DNA of 64,000 nucleotides from Aequorivita todarodis (GCF_028561335.1 NZ_JAQQTG010000047.1:1-64000), one strand, 5' to 3'. Positions 52,194-61,271 are shown, counted from the first letter of the stretch. The notes: generated from the letters alone by a model not told the origin. Translations and numbers: made by a program.

Positions 52194-52967
52194 TTAAAGT
52201 TTTGTATTCAACTTTTGAAGCCGAATGCGCGTCAATACTTTTTTGGTATAAAGTGGGAAATCGGCATTCAGCAACCATCCAAAATAGCCGGAATCCTTTT
52301 CCATAATTTCCGTAACCAGGCTTCCTTTGTATTTTCCGAAAGAGAAAACCTCTACCCCATCTTCGTTATAGCTTATGAAGCCAGCAAAATCTGCATGATC
52401 CCTGTGCGAACTAAAATCTGACAAAAAGTTTATATCGTTTTCAAGTTCAGGGTATCTGTCCAACTGCGCCTTTAAAACCTCATAGGTTGCATTGGTATCG
52501 GCAGCGGCGCTATGGGCATCGGTTAAATCCTTATTGCAATAAAATTTATAGGCTGCTTCCAGGGTGCGCTTTTCCATTTTGTGAAAAATAGTCTGCACAT
52601 CTACGGAAAGGGCTTTTTTCATATCAAAATCCACTTCGGCGCGAAGCAATTCTTCCGCAAGCAACGGAATATCAAAACGGTTGGAGTTGAACCCGCCCAG
52701 ATCGCTATCCTTTATTAAGGCATATATTTTGGGTGCCAATTCCTTAAACGTTGGTTCGTTGGCAACCATTTCATCGGTAATTCCATGGATGGCCGATGCC
52801 CCTTCCGGGATTGGCATCTCAGGATTTACGCGCCAAGTATGGCTTTCCTTGTTTCCGTTTGGGAATACTTTTAAGATTGCTATTTCAACAATTCTATCAG
52901 TTGCCACATTGATTCCTGTGGTTTCAAGGTCGAAGAAACAGATCGGTTTTTTTAAGTTGAGTTCCAT
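52194..52967 (-). CDS. DnaQ-like 3'-5' exonuclease (DEDDh)
   Basis: A 257-residue exonuclease of the DNA polymerase III epsilon type. ExoI is FFDLETTG (Asp and Glu), ExoII lies in GFNSNRFDIPLL, and ExoIII is the DAHSAAADTNATYEV segment with His and Asp. A C-terminal extension has LSDFSSHRDHADF and a DUF3820-like tail (SFGKYKGSLVTEIMEKDSGY), suggesting a fused exonuclease-DUF3820 module. ATG 52967 follows the promoter box; the upstream frame to 53048 overlaps the terminator hairpin. First gene of the four-gene operon. Confidence 0.9.
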   Translation of the reverse strand: MELNLKKPICFFDLETTGINVATDRIVEIAILKVFPNGNKESHTWRVNPEMPIPEGASAIHGITDEMVANEPTFKELAPKIYALIKDSDLGGFNSNRFDIPLLAEELLRAEVDFDMKKALSVDVQTIFHKMEKRTLEAAYKFYCNKDLTDAHSAAADTNATYEVLKAQLDRYPELENDINFLSDFSSHRDHADFAGFISYNEDGVEVFSFGKYKGSLVTEIMEKDSGYFGWLLNADFPLYTKKVLTRIRLQKLNTKL

Positions 52968-52984
52968 GGTTTTGTTTTGTGGTG

Positions 52985-52992
52985 CAAAGATA
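52985..52992 (-). promoter_or_regulatory. -7 promoter box of the dnaQ-FAH-hpt-cinA operon
   Basis: The minus strand reads TATCTTTG followed by CACC, matching TAnnTTTG, 17 bp before the ATG at 52967. Confidence 0.65.
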
Positions 52993-53027
52993 CTTTTTAT
53001 TGAAGTTTTGAAGGCGCAATAAAAAAG

Positions 53028-53059
53028 AAAAGGGGATTTTAAAACCAAAATCCCCTTTT
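53028..53059 (-). terminator. Intrinsic terminator of the E2 gene
   Basis: Arms AAAAGGGGATTTT/AAAATCCCCTTTT (13 bp, perfect) flank a six-base loop; the minus-strand tail is TTTTCTTTTTT. It separates the E2 gene from the dnaQ operon. Confidence 0.87.
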
Positions 53060-53078
53060 CCGCTATTATACTTATAGA

Positions 53079-54422
53079 TTAAATTTCTCTGTTAACATCC
53101 CAAGCCTCCAAGTAATCAGCCACCCGCTTTACGAATTGGCCGCCCAAAGCCCCGTTTACCACTCTGTGGTCGTAGCTATGCGAAAGGAACATTTTATAAC
53201 GAATACCGATGAAATCTCCCTCGGGAGTCTCAATAACCGCCGGCACTTTTCGGATCGCTCCCAAAGCTAAAATGCCCACTTGCGGCTGGTTGATTATTGG
53301 CGTTCCCATAATGCTTCCAAATGTCCCTACATTGGTAACTGTATAGGTTCCGCCTTGTATGTCATCCGGTTTCAGTTTGTTTTCGCGGGCACGGGTTGCA
53401 AGGTCGTTCACCGCTTTGCTCATTCCCACCAAATTCAGTCGGTCTGCATTTTTTATAACTGGAACTATCAAGTTTCCGTCCGGAAGGGCTGCCGCCATTC
53501 CCAAGTTTATATTTTTCCGTTTTATTATTTTGTCGCCATCAACCGCAATATTCATCATCGGGAAGTCTTTCAATGCTTTCGCTACGGCTTCCATAAATAT
53601 TGGGGTGAAAGTTAAGTTTTCCCCCTCGCGTTGGGCGAAACCATTTTTTACTTTATTCCTCCAGTTCCAAACATTGGTAACATCGCACTCCACAAACGAC
53701 TGCACGTGCGCGGAAGTCTGCGTGCTTTCAATCATGTGGTGGGCTATTAGCTTGCCCATTCGGGTCATTTCCACAATTTCGTCCTCCCCGTTTACCGAAA
53801 CTGAAGCCTTTGGCTTTGCAGCTTCTTCTTTTTTAGTTTCAACAACGGTTTGTGGCTGCGGCTGCTGCGGTTGCGTTTTCGCGGAAGACCGGTTTTCCAC
53901 ATACGCCAAAATATCATTTTTGGTTACACGACCCTCCTTTCCAGTACCGGAAATTCCGTCAAGTTCCGTTTGCGAGATACCTTCAGCAGCGGCAATATTC
54001 TTAACCAATGGCGAATAGAAACGGTCGCCCGTATTTTCAATGGGCGTTTGGGTGGTCTGTTTGGCTGTTTCAACTTGCTTTTCAACTTCTTTAACTGCAG
54101 TCTCTGCAGTTTTTGCAGCATCGGGAACAACTTCAGGTGAAGCAGCGCTTTCGGCAACAGCTTTTTCCGTTCCGTTGCTTCCGGCAGTTTCAATTATAGC
54201 GATGGTCTGGCCTACTTGCACCACATCGTCAACGTTAAAAAGCTTTTCAACCAAAACCCCATCTACCTCGCTGGGCACTTCGCTGTCCACCTTATCGGTA
54301 GCAATTTCCAGCACAGCTTCATCGGCCTCAATGGTGTCTCCCACTTCCTTTAGCCAGTTAGTTAAGGTTGCCTCCGCAACGCTTTCGCCCATCTTGGGTA
54401 GTTTCAATTCAAATTTTGCCAT
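53079..54422 (-). CDS. 2-oxo acid dehydrogenase E2 component (dihydrolipoamide acyltransferase)
   Basis: A 447-residue E2 subunit. One lipoyl domain (about 1-78, lipoyl Lys in EIATDKVDSEV), an Ala/Glu/Lys-rich linker, a peripheral subunit-binding domain (about 130-168, FYSPLVKNIAAAEGIS) and the catalytic domain (about 215-447). The active-site motif reads SHSYDHRVVNGALGG: His419 is present but the usual Asp of HRxxDG is Asn423. Gene context does not tell whether it serves the branched-chain, 2-oxoglutarate or pyruvate complex; the single lipoyl domain and sequence favour the branched-chain type. Confidence 0.88.
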   Translation of the reverse strand: MAKFELKLPKMGESVAEATLTNWLKEVGDTIEADEAVLEIATDKVDSEVPSEVDGVLVEKLFNVDDVVQVGQTIAIIETAGSNGTEKAVAESAASPEVVPDAAKTAETAVKEVEKQVETAKQTTQTPIENTGDRFYSPLVKNIAAAEGISQTELDGISGTGKEGRVTKNDILAYVENRSSAKTQPQQPQPQTVVETKKEEAAKPKASVSVNGEDEIVEMTRMGKLIAHHMIESTQTSAHVQSFVECDVTNVWNWRNKVKNGFAQREGENLTFTPIFMEAVAKALKDFPMMNIAVDGDKIIKRKNINLGMAAALPDGNLIVPVIKNADRLNLVGMSKAVNDLATRARENKLKPDDIQGGTYTVTNVGTFGSIMGTPIINQPQVGILALGAIRKVPAVIETPEGDFIGIRYKMFLSHSYDHRVVNGALGGQFVKRVADYLEAWDVNREI

Positions 54423-54424
54423 TG

Positions 54425-54452
54425 GATTTAAAGTTCAAGATTTAAAATTCAA
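54425..54452. repeat. Heptamer array (GATTTAA/AATTCAA), four units
   Basis: GATTTAA, AGTTCAA, GATTTAA, AATTCAA in register, starting 3 bp before the E2 ATG. Its complement gives TTGAATT, TTAAATC, TTGAACT, the same units as at 24017. Confidence 0.7.
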
Positions 54453-54459
54453 CCCTTCG

Positions 54460-54477
54460 TCCCGATACCTATCGGGA
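54460..54477. repeat. Palindrome TCCCGATA-CC-TATCGGGA
   Basis: Perfect eight-bp arms around two bases, 8 bp after the heptamer array and upstream of the E2 gene. No T-tract; resembles a small dispersed extragenic palindrome. Confidence 0.6.
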
Positions 54478-54544
54478 ATGCTCAGGGCGACAAGTTAAGT
54501 TTGCAAAATTAGTTAAAATTTGTTCGTTTTGGGTTTCAAATTTC

Positions 54545-55666
54545 TTAAAAAACGACTACACCGCCCTTTTCGTCGCTTTGATCGCTTCCTATTATGAAAT
54601 TGCAGCCGGGCGGACGAATGCGGAAAAGATTGTTGTGGCCTTTTAACTGTTTCATCAAATGGAAGATTTCCTTATAGGAAATATACTCGGCGTCAAAGAC
54701 GAGAATACTGTTTTTGAGCACGATCTGCGAATGCACATTTTTTGAAACCATTTGAAAAACTGTCGCTGTAGTTGCAGAGAGTTTTTCGAGCAGCTCAATA
54801 TTTTCCGTGAAGAAATAATTCCGTTCAAGTTTTGGGGGCGGTTTAACTTTCGTTTCCGAAGAAATTTTCCGCGCTTTTTTGGCCAAGGCAACCCCTGCGG
54901 AAACGGAACTTTCCAATAGAAAATTTTTGTTGAAATGTTTTCTGTAGAAAATCTGCATCGCGCCGTAAAAACGTTCAAAATAGGCATCGTCCTTTTTGGT
55001 GCTTTCGCCTTTATAGTGAAGCACCGTGGTACTTCCCAAATACTGGTTTTTATAACCAGCTTGGGTTATTTTATAGGAAAGATCGATGTCTTCGCCGTAC
55101 ATAAAATAATCCTCGTCAAAACCGCCGACTTCGTTGTAAATACTCCTTTTCAAAAGCATAAAGGCCCCTACCAATACATCGACCTCTCCGTTGGAGGTTT
55201 CGGAAATATGCCTGGCATAATACTTTTTTGTAAAGCCGGAAAGCTTCATTAACGAAACCCTTGGCGTGGGAAGATTGCGTTTGCTTTCGGGAAGAAAATT
55301 ACCCGTGCCGTCCATCAAATAAACGCCCAGAGCCCCGATATTCTCAACGCTTTCAGCATATTCAATGGCTTGCCTAAAAGTATCTTCCGAAACTGCGGTG
55401 TCCGGGTTCAAAATACAGACGTATTCTCCCTTTGCAACCGCAACCGCTTGATTGTTTGCTTTGCTGAAACCAACGTTTTCCCTGTTTTCAATCAAAACCA
55501 CATTTGGAAAGAGGGTTTTGACCATTTGGCAACTGTCGTCCTCGGAGTCGTTATCGATTACAATAATTTCAGCTTCCCAGTTCTCAATTGCTTTTTGGAC
55601 GGAACGAATGCATTGTTCCAAAAAATAACGCACATTATAATTAAGTATAACAACTGACAGTTTCAA
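54545..55666 (-). CDS. Glycosyltransferase family 2
   Basis: A 373-residue GT-A glycosyltransferase. The N-terminal domain has KLSVVILNYNVRYFLEQCI, IVIDNDSEDDS and the nucleotide-metal motif LNPDTAVSED (DxD-like), then GGFDEDYFMYGEDIDLSYKI. The C-terminal 110 residues are less conserved and could contact membrane or acceptor. Sugar unknown; rhamnosyltransferase-like members act in surface polysaccharide synthesis. Only 3 bp separate it from recR upstream. Confidence 0.9.
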   Translation of the reverse strand: MKLSVVILNYNVRYFLEQCIRSVQKAIENWEAEIIVIDNDSEDDSCQMVKTLFPNVVLIENRENVGFSKANNQAVAVAKGEYVCILNPDTAVSEDTFRQAIEYAESVENIGALGVYLMDGTGNFLPESKRNLPTPRVSLMKLSGFTKKYYARHISETSNGEVDVLVGAFMLLKRSIYNEVGGFDEDYFMYGEDIDLSYKITQAGYKNQYLGSTTVLHYKGESTKKDDAYFERFYGAMQIFYRKHFNKNFLLESSVSAGVALAKKARKISSETKVKPPPKLERNYFFTENIELLEKLSATTATVFQMVSKNVHSQIVLKNSILVFDAEYISYKEIFHLMKQLKGHNNLFRIRPPGCNFIIGSDQSDEKGGVVVF

Positions 55667-55669
55667 AAT

Positions 55670-56290
55670 TTATGTACTTTTTAATGAAGATTCAAAAGGG
55701 ATACGGTGCAGAATGCTTCGTCCCAAAGTAACCTCATCTGCATATTCAAGTTCATCGCCCACGGAAATACCACGGGCAATGGTGGTGGTGGTTATATTGT
55801 AGGGTTCTATTTGTTTATAGATATAGAAGTTTGTGGTGTCTCCCTCCATCGTTGAGCTGAGCGCAAAAATAAGTTCACGTACGTTTCCCGTTTTTACTTT
55901 TTCAACTAAGGAAGGAATGGTCAAATCGCCGGGGCCAATGCCGTCCATTGGAGATATTTTTCCGCCCAAAACATGGTAATGGCCGCGATATTGGCTGGTG
56001 TTTTCAATTGCCATCACATCGCGAATGTCTTCAACAACACATATTAATTGTTCGTCGCGTCGCGGGTTGGCGCATATTTCGCATAGTTTGGAATCACTAA
56101 TATTATGGCAGTTTGTGCAAAAATTTATTTCGTTGCGCATTTTTACCAAAGTTGCCGCCAATTTTTGCGATTGCTCCTTGGGCTGTTTCAATAAATGGAG
56201 CACCAAACGCAAAGCGGTCCGTTTCCCAATTCCGGGGAGTTGGGACATTTCGTTTACCGCGTTTTCAAGAAGTTTTGAAGAAAATTCCAT
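55670..56290 (-). CDS. recR: Recombination protein RecR
   Basis: DNA-binding mediator that loads RecA at gaps with RecO. The 206-residue product has the helix-hairpin-helix ([18 protein letters not shown]), the four-Cys zinc finger ([17 protein letters not shown]), the Toprim domain ([15 protein letters not shown]) and a Walker-B-like tail. ATG 56290 gives the family N-terminus; the frame is open to 56353. The GT2 gene follows closely and may be cotranscribed. Confidence 0.95.
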   Translation of the reverse strand: MEFSSKLLENAVNEMSQLPGIGKRTALRLVLHLLKQPKEQSQKLAATLVKMRNEINFCTNCHNISDSKLCEICANPRRDEQLICVVEDIRDVMAIENTSQYRGHYHVLGGKISPMDGIGPGDLTIPSLVEKVKTGNVRELIFALSSTMEGDTTNFYIYKQIEPYNITTTTIARGISVGDELEYADEVTLGRSILHRIPFESSLKST

Positions 56291-56319
56291 AGTGTTTTTC
56301 CTGCCGTCAAGATAAAAAA

Positions 56320-56354
56320 AATGCTTCAGAAAAAGTGGCTTTTCCCGAAGCATT
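56320..56354 (-). terminator. Intrinsic terminator of the BNR-repeat T9SS gene
   Basis: Arms AATGCTTC/GAAGCATT flank a 19-base region that itself can pair as GGGAAAA/TTTTTC-like. On the minus strand the run TTTTTTTT follows. It lies 78 bp after the BNR gene stop and before recR. Confidence 0.8.
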
Positions 56355-56431
56355 CTATTTTGTTTTGTCCCCAGTCCTAAAGGGAATAAAAAGCAGATGC
56401 GCTTTCTCTCCTTTAGTAGTTTGGGGTCCGA

Positions 56432-58924
56432 TTAATTTATAAGAAGCTTTTTGGTTGCGGTTCCTTCCTCAGTATTCAGGCGAACAAAATAGGTTCCCGA
56501 AGAAAGTGAAGAGACAGCAACAGTATGTCTGTTCGCAATTAATGCTTCAGCTTCATAAATAAGAAGTTTTCCGGTGATATCAAAAACCCGTACTTCTGCC
56601 TTGATTGATTTTGGCAATGCGATCGTAAATTCGGAAGTTGCCGGGTTTGGATAAAGGTCCATGCTGCTTTCGGAAATTACATCTTCAATACCTACAGTAT
56701 TGTCAACCAATGGGGAAGCCCAAAGGCCTCTTCCGTAGGTTCCCGCGAAAAGTGTGTTGGTTGTTTTGTTGATATCCAATTCGTTTATTATTACGTTTGG
56801 CAATAGGTTGCTGTATGGTTGCCAATCTGTAAAAGTGTTGTCTATATAATAGATTCCGTAATCCATCCCCAAATAGAGGCCGTCTTTCCCGTTATCATCC
56901 CAGATAACCGCCAACGCGCTGAAGTTTGGAAGGTTCAATTTATAGTCTGTCCAGGCGGTTCCCCCGTCATTGGAAATAAATACACGATTCGCACTTGTTG
57001 TTGCTACGGCTATTTTATCAGGATTTGTTGGGTGAATAGCTATAGAGTTGATAAGGCCCCCCGGGGTTGTCATTTGAGCCCAATTTGTAGCCCCTGCGTC
57101 TGCCGTTCTGTATAATATAGGGCCTTTTGAAGCGTACATTACCTGATTGTTGGAAGGGGAAATTTTCATATTGTCCAAATTGCCGCCAAAGTTTTGTGAA
57201 ATAGCTGACCAAGAGGTGCCAAAATTACCGGATTTATATATGATATTATACCCAACATATATTGTATTTGGCAGCACAGGGTCTTGTTCAAATGGTGTAA
57301 CCCAGTTTCCAGAACCGCTACCTGGCTCATTAAGGCCTACGTAACTGTTACCGCCGTTGTTGGTTCTATACAGTTGCCCACCTTGGCTCGTTCCGTAGAA
57401 TATACTGCTGTTCGTTTTATCAATAAATGATTCCATTCCATCGGCACCTAACCAATCTTTCCAGCCGGTTGTCGTAGAGTAAAAAGAAGTTCCGTTGTCT
57501 TGTGCGCCTCCTGAAACAATTGAATCTGTTGTCTGGGACACTCCAATTTTATAGAATTGACGTATTCCCAAACCATCCGTAAGGTCTTCATAATAGTTCG
57601 CATTGACTGTTCCGGTGTTTGCAGCTTTAAATATACCGCCATCGGTTATCGCGAAGAGCGTGGTTCCGTAAAACATAAGATCATCCACATCGGCATGGCA
57701 ATATCCAATATTTGCTGAAGCAGCATTTCCGGGAATCCAATCTGAGGTACAGGTAAAATTGGTGCCTCCATTTGTAGATTTCCAGGTAAGAATTCCTGCA
57801 ATGTGCACTTCATTTATATCGGTTGGGTTTACCGCTATAGCCATATCGCGCGGAGCTTGCCCGCTGTTATCGTTTCCGCTGGTGCTATATCCAAAAAAGT
57901 TAAGCCCTCCGTGATTCAGTTTCGTAAAACTGTCGCCACTATTACTTGAAGTATAAAAAGCTCCAAATCTACCATTTGATGCCTCTAAAACATAAACCAC
58001 GCTTGCATCGGCAGGAGATACTCCAATCATTTTGGGCCCGTTAGAAAAGCCACCAATTGTGGTAAATGTTGCGCCACCGTCAATAGATTTATGAAAACCA
58101 CTTCCTGAGGCATACACTACCGAAAGATCTCCCGGTTTAAATTCTACATCATAGCCTCTGTTGTCTCCAGAAATAATTTTTACCCAGTTGGCTCCGCCAT
58201 CTGTTGATCTGTATATACCAACATTTTCGGCAGTTGCAAACATCATATTCGTGTTAGACGGGTTTATAAGAATTTTATTTACAAGACTGCTCCCCGTTTG
58301 GCCATGCAAATTCCAAGTTGCGCCGGCATCGGTCGATTTAAAAATTCTTCCACCGGTAGAACCAAAAAAGTAAGTATTAGAATCTGTAGGGTCAATAGCT
58401 ACTGAATACACCGAAAGGTTTGAAAAATAATCATTCAGTGGAGTCCAGGTTTGCGCCCCGTCCGTGGTTCGCCAAACTCCGCCTGTATTGGCACCAATAA
58501 TCATATGGTTGCTGTTTCCTTCATCGATGGCAAGGCCTGTAATTCTGCCAACGCCCGGGTTCCATCCCGAAGTAGCATTCCATGATTTTGGGCCGAGTTC
58601 TTGCCAGTTATCAGGAAGTACTGCGCGGTTTTGGGCCGTACTGTTTAAGTATGCGTTCCAACGTTGAAGTTCATTCAAGCGCTCTTCGGTTGTTGGAAGA
58701 TATCCATCTTCCTTAACCATTCTAAGGGCGTTGTATTCCCATCTTTTAAATTGTTTGTAGCCACTGCCGCGGCCCTTGTCTTTATTGGCGAAGTAAGCTT
58801 CGGCATTGTCAATAATATCCTGCACTTTATAGGTGCCGGCATCTATCATTTGAAGGTATTCCTGTGCCTGACCGGCAAAAGAACCAAAAAATAACGCAAT
58901 AAGTAGAAGTAGTTTGAAACGCAT
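56432..58924 (-). CDS. BNR/VPS10-type repeat protein with T9SS sorting domain
   Basis: An 830-residue secreted protein with a signal peptide (ALFFGSFAGQAQ). It is composed of sialidase-like BNR/VPS10 repeats with Asp-box motifs (TTDGAQTWTPL, STDAGATWNLHG, STDGGANWVKI, SNDGGTAWTDY), forming one or two beta-propellers. The Cys-Thr-Ser rich linkers lead to a type A T9SS sorting domain (LYPNPATSEFTIALP ending KLLIN). No catalytic residues of sialidases are evident, so it is more likely an adhesin. ATG 58924 is preferred over the 59053 start because it begins the signal peptide. Confidence 0.9.
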   Translation of the reverse strand: MRFKLLLLIALFFGSFAGQAQEYLQMIDAGTYKVQDIIDNAEAYFANKDKGRGSGYKQFKRWEYNALRMVKEDGYLPTTEERLNELQRWNAYLNSTAQNRAVLPDNWQELGPKSWNATSGWNPGVGRITGLAIDEGNSNHMIIGANTGGVWRTTDGAQTWTPLNDYFSNLSVYSVAIDPTDSNTYFFGSTGGRIFKSTDAGATWNLHGQTGSSLVNKILINPSNTNMMFATAENVGIYRSTDGGANWVKIISGDNRGYDVEFKPGDLSVVYASGSGFHKSIDGGATFTTIGGFSNGPKMIGVSPADASVVYVLEASNGRFGAFYTSSNSGDSFTKLNHGGLNFFGYSTSGNDNSGQAPRDMAIAVNPTDINEVHIAGILTWKSTNGGTNFTCTSDWIPGNAASANIGYCHADVDDLMFYGTTLFAITDGGIFKAANTGTVNANYYEDLTDGLGIRQFYKIGVSQTTDSIVSGGAQDNGTSFYSTTTGWKDWLGADGMESFIDKTNSSIFYGTSQGGQLYRTNNGGNSYVGLNEPGSGSGNWVTPFEQDPVLPNTIYVGYNIIYKSGNFGTSWSAISQNFGGNLDNMKISPSNNQVMYASKGPILYRTADAGATNWAQMTTPGGLINSIAIHPTNPDKIAVATTSANRVFISNDGGTAWTDYKLNLPNFSALAVIWDDNGKDGLYLGMDYGIYYIDNTFTDWQPYSNLLPNVIINELDINKTTNTLFAGTYGRGLWASPLVDNTVGIEDVISESSMDLYPNPATSEFTIALPKSIKAEVRVFDITGKLLIYEAEALIANRHTVAVSSLSSGTYFVRLNTEEGTATKKLLIN

Positions 58925-58969
58925 CTTTTTAATTTTAAGGAAGTTACATAATATATTTATCAAAGTTTT

Positions 58970-58977
58970 CAAATGTA
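58970..58977 (-). promoter_or_regulatory. -7 promoter box of the BNR-repeat gene
   Basis: The minus strand reads TACATTTG followed by AA, matching TAnnTTTG, 45 bp before the ATG at 58924, in the divergent gap with the symporter gene. Confidence 0.5.
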
Positions 58978-59058
58978 TCAAAAATAAAAATGGTAGAGAA
59001 ACCAAACTTTGTATTTTTACCGAAAAAGTATCTCTAAACTTCTGTAGTCTCATATCTT

Positions 59059-60504
59059 ATGCAACCCTTACATATTCTGCTTTTAATTGTTGGTTATTTT
59101 TTGGTTTTGATTTTAGTTTCCTTTTTGACCAATAGAGGCGGAAGCAATGCCGATTTCTTTAAGGCAGGAAAACAGTCGCCATGGTATTTGGTTGCCTTTG
59201 GAATGATTGGCGCCTCGCTGAGTGGCGTTACCTTTATATCGGTTCCCGGATGGGTAGAGGCTTCAAAGTTTAGTTATTTTCAGGTTGTACTGGGCTATAT
59301 TGTGGGCTATGCGGTTATCGGCACGGTGCTGCTTCCGCTGTATTACCGTTTAAATTTGACTTCAATTTATACCTATTTGGAAGGACGATTCGGGAATGCT
59401 TCCTATAAAACAGGGGCATCGTTTTTTCTGCTGTCAAGAGTTGTGGGGGCAAGTTTTCGGCTGTATTTAGTGGCGGTGGTGCTGCAAAGCCTGATTTTTG
59501 ACGAAATGAACATTCCGTTTTGGGTGACGGTTACTATCACAATTTTACTTATTTGGCTTTATACCTTCAAAAGCGGAATAAAGACAATCGTGTGGACCGA
59601 TACGCTGCAAACGCTGTTTATGTTAATAGCCGTTGGCGTTTCGGTGTATTATGTTTCCACAGATTTAGGTCTTTCGGGAAGCAATCTTTTCAATTTTATT
59701 GCTGATAGCGATATGAGCCAGATTTTCTTTTTTGATGATTGGAAATCGGGCGACCATTTTGTAAAACAATTTATTAGCGGTGCATTTATCGCCATAGTAA
59801 TGACGGGACTGGACCAAGACATGATGCAGAAAAACCTGACCTGCCGCAATCTGAAGGATGCCCAAAAAAATATGTTTTGGTTTACCATAGTTTTGACCCT
59901 CGTAAATTTTGTGTTTTTGGTTTTAGGTTTACTGCTTACGGTTTACGCAGCACAGAATGGGATTGACGCCCATAAAGACCAATTGTACCCAACGCTGGCA
60001 ATGCAAAACGAATTTGGATTTGGGGTTGCAATTCTTTTCATTTTAGGATTGATTGCCGCAGCTTACAGCAGTGCCGATAGCGCTTTAACCGCGTTGACCA
60101 CCTCTTTCAGTATTGATATTTTGGGAATTGAGAAAAAGTATGATGAAGCAAAACAGGTACGCGTTCGCAAACTGATTCATATCTTGGTCTCGTTGGTGCT
60201 GATTGCGGTTATCATTATTTTTAAATATGTAATCGCTGATGCTTCGGTAATTGCGAAACTTTTTGTTTTTGCGGGATATACCTACGGCCCACTTTTGGGG
60301 CTTTACGCGTACGGACTTTTTACGAAATGGAACGTAAAAGATAAATTGGTGCCCGTGGTGGCCATATTGACTCCGTTTTTGGGATATGCAATAAGCGCCC
60401 TCAGCGCGGCATACCTAAATTTCGAATTCGGATTTTTTATACTTATCCTGAATGGTGCGCTTACCTTCTTCGGTTTAATATTGATTCGTACCCAAAAGCA
60501 CTAA
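59059..60504 (+). CDS. Sodium:solute symporter (SSS family)
   Basis: A 481-residue inner-membrane protein with about 13 helices of the SSS/LeuT fold. Family motifs are SGVTFISVPGWVEASKFSY, VGYIVGYAVIG, the region RVVGASFRLYLVA, and GLIAAAYSSADSALTALTTSF (sodium-site serines in helix 8). It imports a solute with sodium; sugars, sialic acid, amino acids or nucleosides are possible, and the substrate is not predictable. Its last 30 bp overlap the convergent CoA-binding protein gene. Confidence 0.9.
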   Translation: MQPLHILLLIVGYFLVLILVSFLTNRGGSNADFFKAGKQSPWYLVAFGMIGASLSGVTFISVPGWVEASKFSYFQVVLGYIVGYAVIGTVLLPLYYRLNLTSIYTYLEGRFGNASYKTGASFFLLSRVVGASFRLYLVAVVLQSLIFDEMNIPFWVTVTITILLIWLYTFKSGIKTIVWTDTLQTLFMLIAVGVSVYYVSTDLGLSGSNLFNFIADSDMSQIFFFDDWKSGDHFVKQFISGAFIAIVMTGLDQDMMQKNLTCRNLKDAQKNMFWFTIVLTLVNFVFLVLGLLLTVYAAQNGIDAHKDQLYPTLAMQNEFGFGVAILFILGLIAAAYSSADSALTALTTSFSIDILGIEKKYDEAKQVRVRKLIHILVSLVLIAVIIIFKYVIADASVIAKLFVFAGYTYGPLLGLYAYGLFTKWNVKDKLVPVVAILTPFLGYAISALSAAYLNFEFGFFILILNGALTFFGLILIRTQKH

Positions 60505-60834
60505 GGTGCAGGCCACTTCAAATTCAATATGGTTCTTTTTGAGAATTTCGTAAAATTCAGGATTTTCCGTGCCTGGATTGAAAACGACGCGTTTCGGCTT
60601 CAACGAAACAATATAATCGTAATATTCCACTTGGCGTTTCGGATTTAGATAGAGGGTTACCGTGTCAATATTTTCAAAGTGTTCCTTTTCCGTGGCAATG
60701 GTTACGCCGGCTACAACCCCTTTCTTAAGACCCACGGCCTCCACGGGATGCCCATGTTTTACCAAACGATTGATGGCAAGATTGGAATATCTTCCCGGAT
60801 TCAGGCTCGCGCCGAGTACTAATGTTTTCTTCAT
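60475..60834 (-). CDS. CoA-binding (Rossmann-fold) protein
   Basis: A 119-residue single CoA-binding domain of the YccU/DUF type (KKTLVLGASLNPGRYSNLAI, VEAVGLKKG, VTLYLNPKRQ, KRVVFNPGTENPEF). Related small proteins bind CoA, perhaps as a regulatory sensor. ATG 60834 gives the family start; the frame is open upstream to 60882. Its 3' end overlaps the symporter gene on the other strand by 30 bp. Confidence 0.87.
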   Translation of the reverse strand: MKKTLVLGASLNPGRYSNLAINRLVKHGHPVEAVGLKKGVVAGVTIATEKEHFENIDTVTLYLNPKRQVEYYDYIVSLKPKRVVFNPGTENPEFYEILKKNHIEFEVACTLVLLGTNQY

Positions 60835-60957
60835 TTTGATAGTTTTTTTATGAAAATACAATACTCTTGAGCAAGATTTCATAAATGTTCGTTAAAATGA
60901 AGCGGGGCTTGAAACATTCCGAAGATTTCAACGTCTATATAGTAATAAGAATTTATT

Positions 60958-61045
60958 CTTTACTGCAGCAATTTTTACGTTGATGGTTAGTGTTAATAAT
61001 TGCAGTAAAGATTCAAACCCGGGGCACTCGCTTCGGGTTTGTTTG
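60958..61045 (+). ncRNA. Candidate structured element in a 437-bp gap
   Basis: In the gene-free gap 60835-61271, perfect arms CTTTACTGCA (60958-60967) and TGCAGTAAAG (61001-61010) enclose 33 bases. Four bases later a second perfect hairpin CAAACCCG/CGGGTTTG (61014-61021, 61034-61041) follows, ending in the T-rich run TTTGTTTTA on the + strand. The order stem, stem, T-rich tail would suit a small RNA ending in a terminator. No promoter box was found just before it, so this remains tentative. The rest of the gap has the palindrome at 61160. Confidence 0.35.
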
Positions 61046-61159
61046 TTTTAAGGGGTTAATGTTATTGTTCTGTTAAATAAGCAAATTTCGTGAAACTATA
61101 GCTGGCTTTTCTTCGTCTATATACTAAATACCTAAAATTTTATTTTTATAATTTATTTG

Positions 61160-61183
61160 AACCTGCCTGCCGGCAGGCAGGTT
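61160..61183. repeat. 24-bp perfect palindrome AACCTGCCTGCC/GGCAGGCAGGTT
   Basis: A complete inverted repeat with no loop, in the gap between the CoA-binding gene and fabH. It is far more GC-rich than its surroundings. It is typical of a dispersed intergenic palindrome. Confidence 0.8.
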
Positions 61184-61220
61184 AGCCTTTTAACGAATTA
61201 TACCTTTTTTAGGTAAAACA

Positions 61221-61249
61221 AAAGCCTTTCAGGAAAACTGAGAGGCTTT
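61221..61249 (-). terminator. Intrinsic terminator of fabH
   Basis: Arms AAAGCCTTTCAG/CTGAGAGGCTTT (one wobble) flank a five-base loop; T-runs lie on both strands. It is 23 bp past the fabH stop. Confidence 0.8.
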
Positions 61250-61271
61250 TTTATATTTCTTCCAATACATT

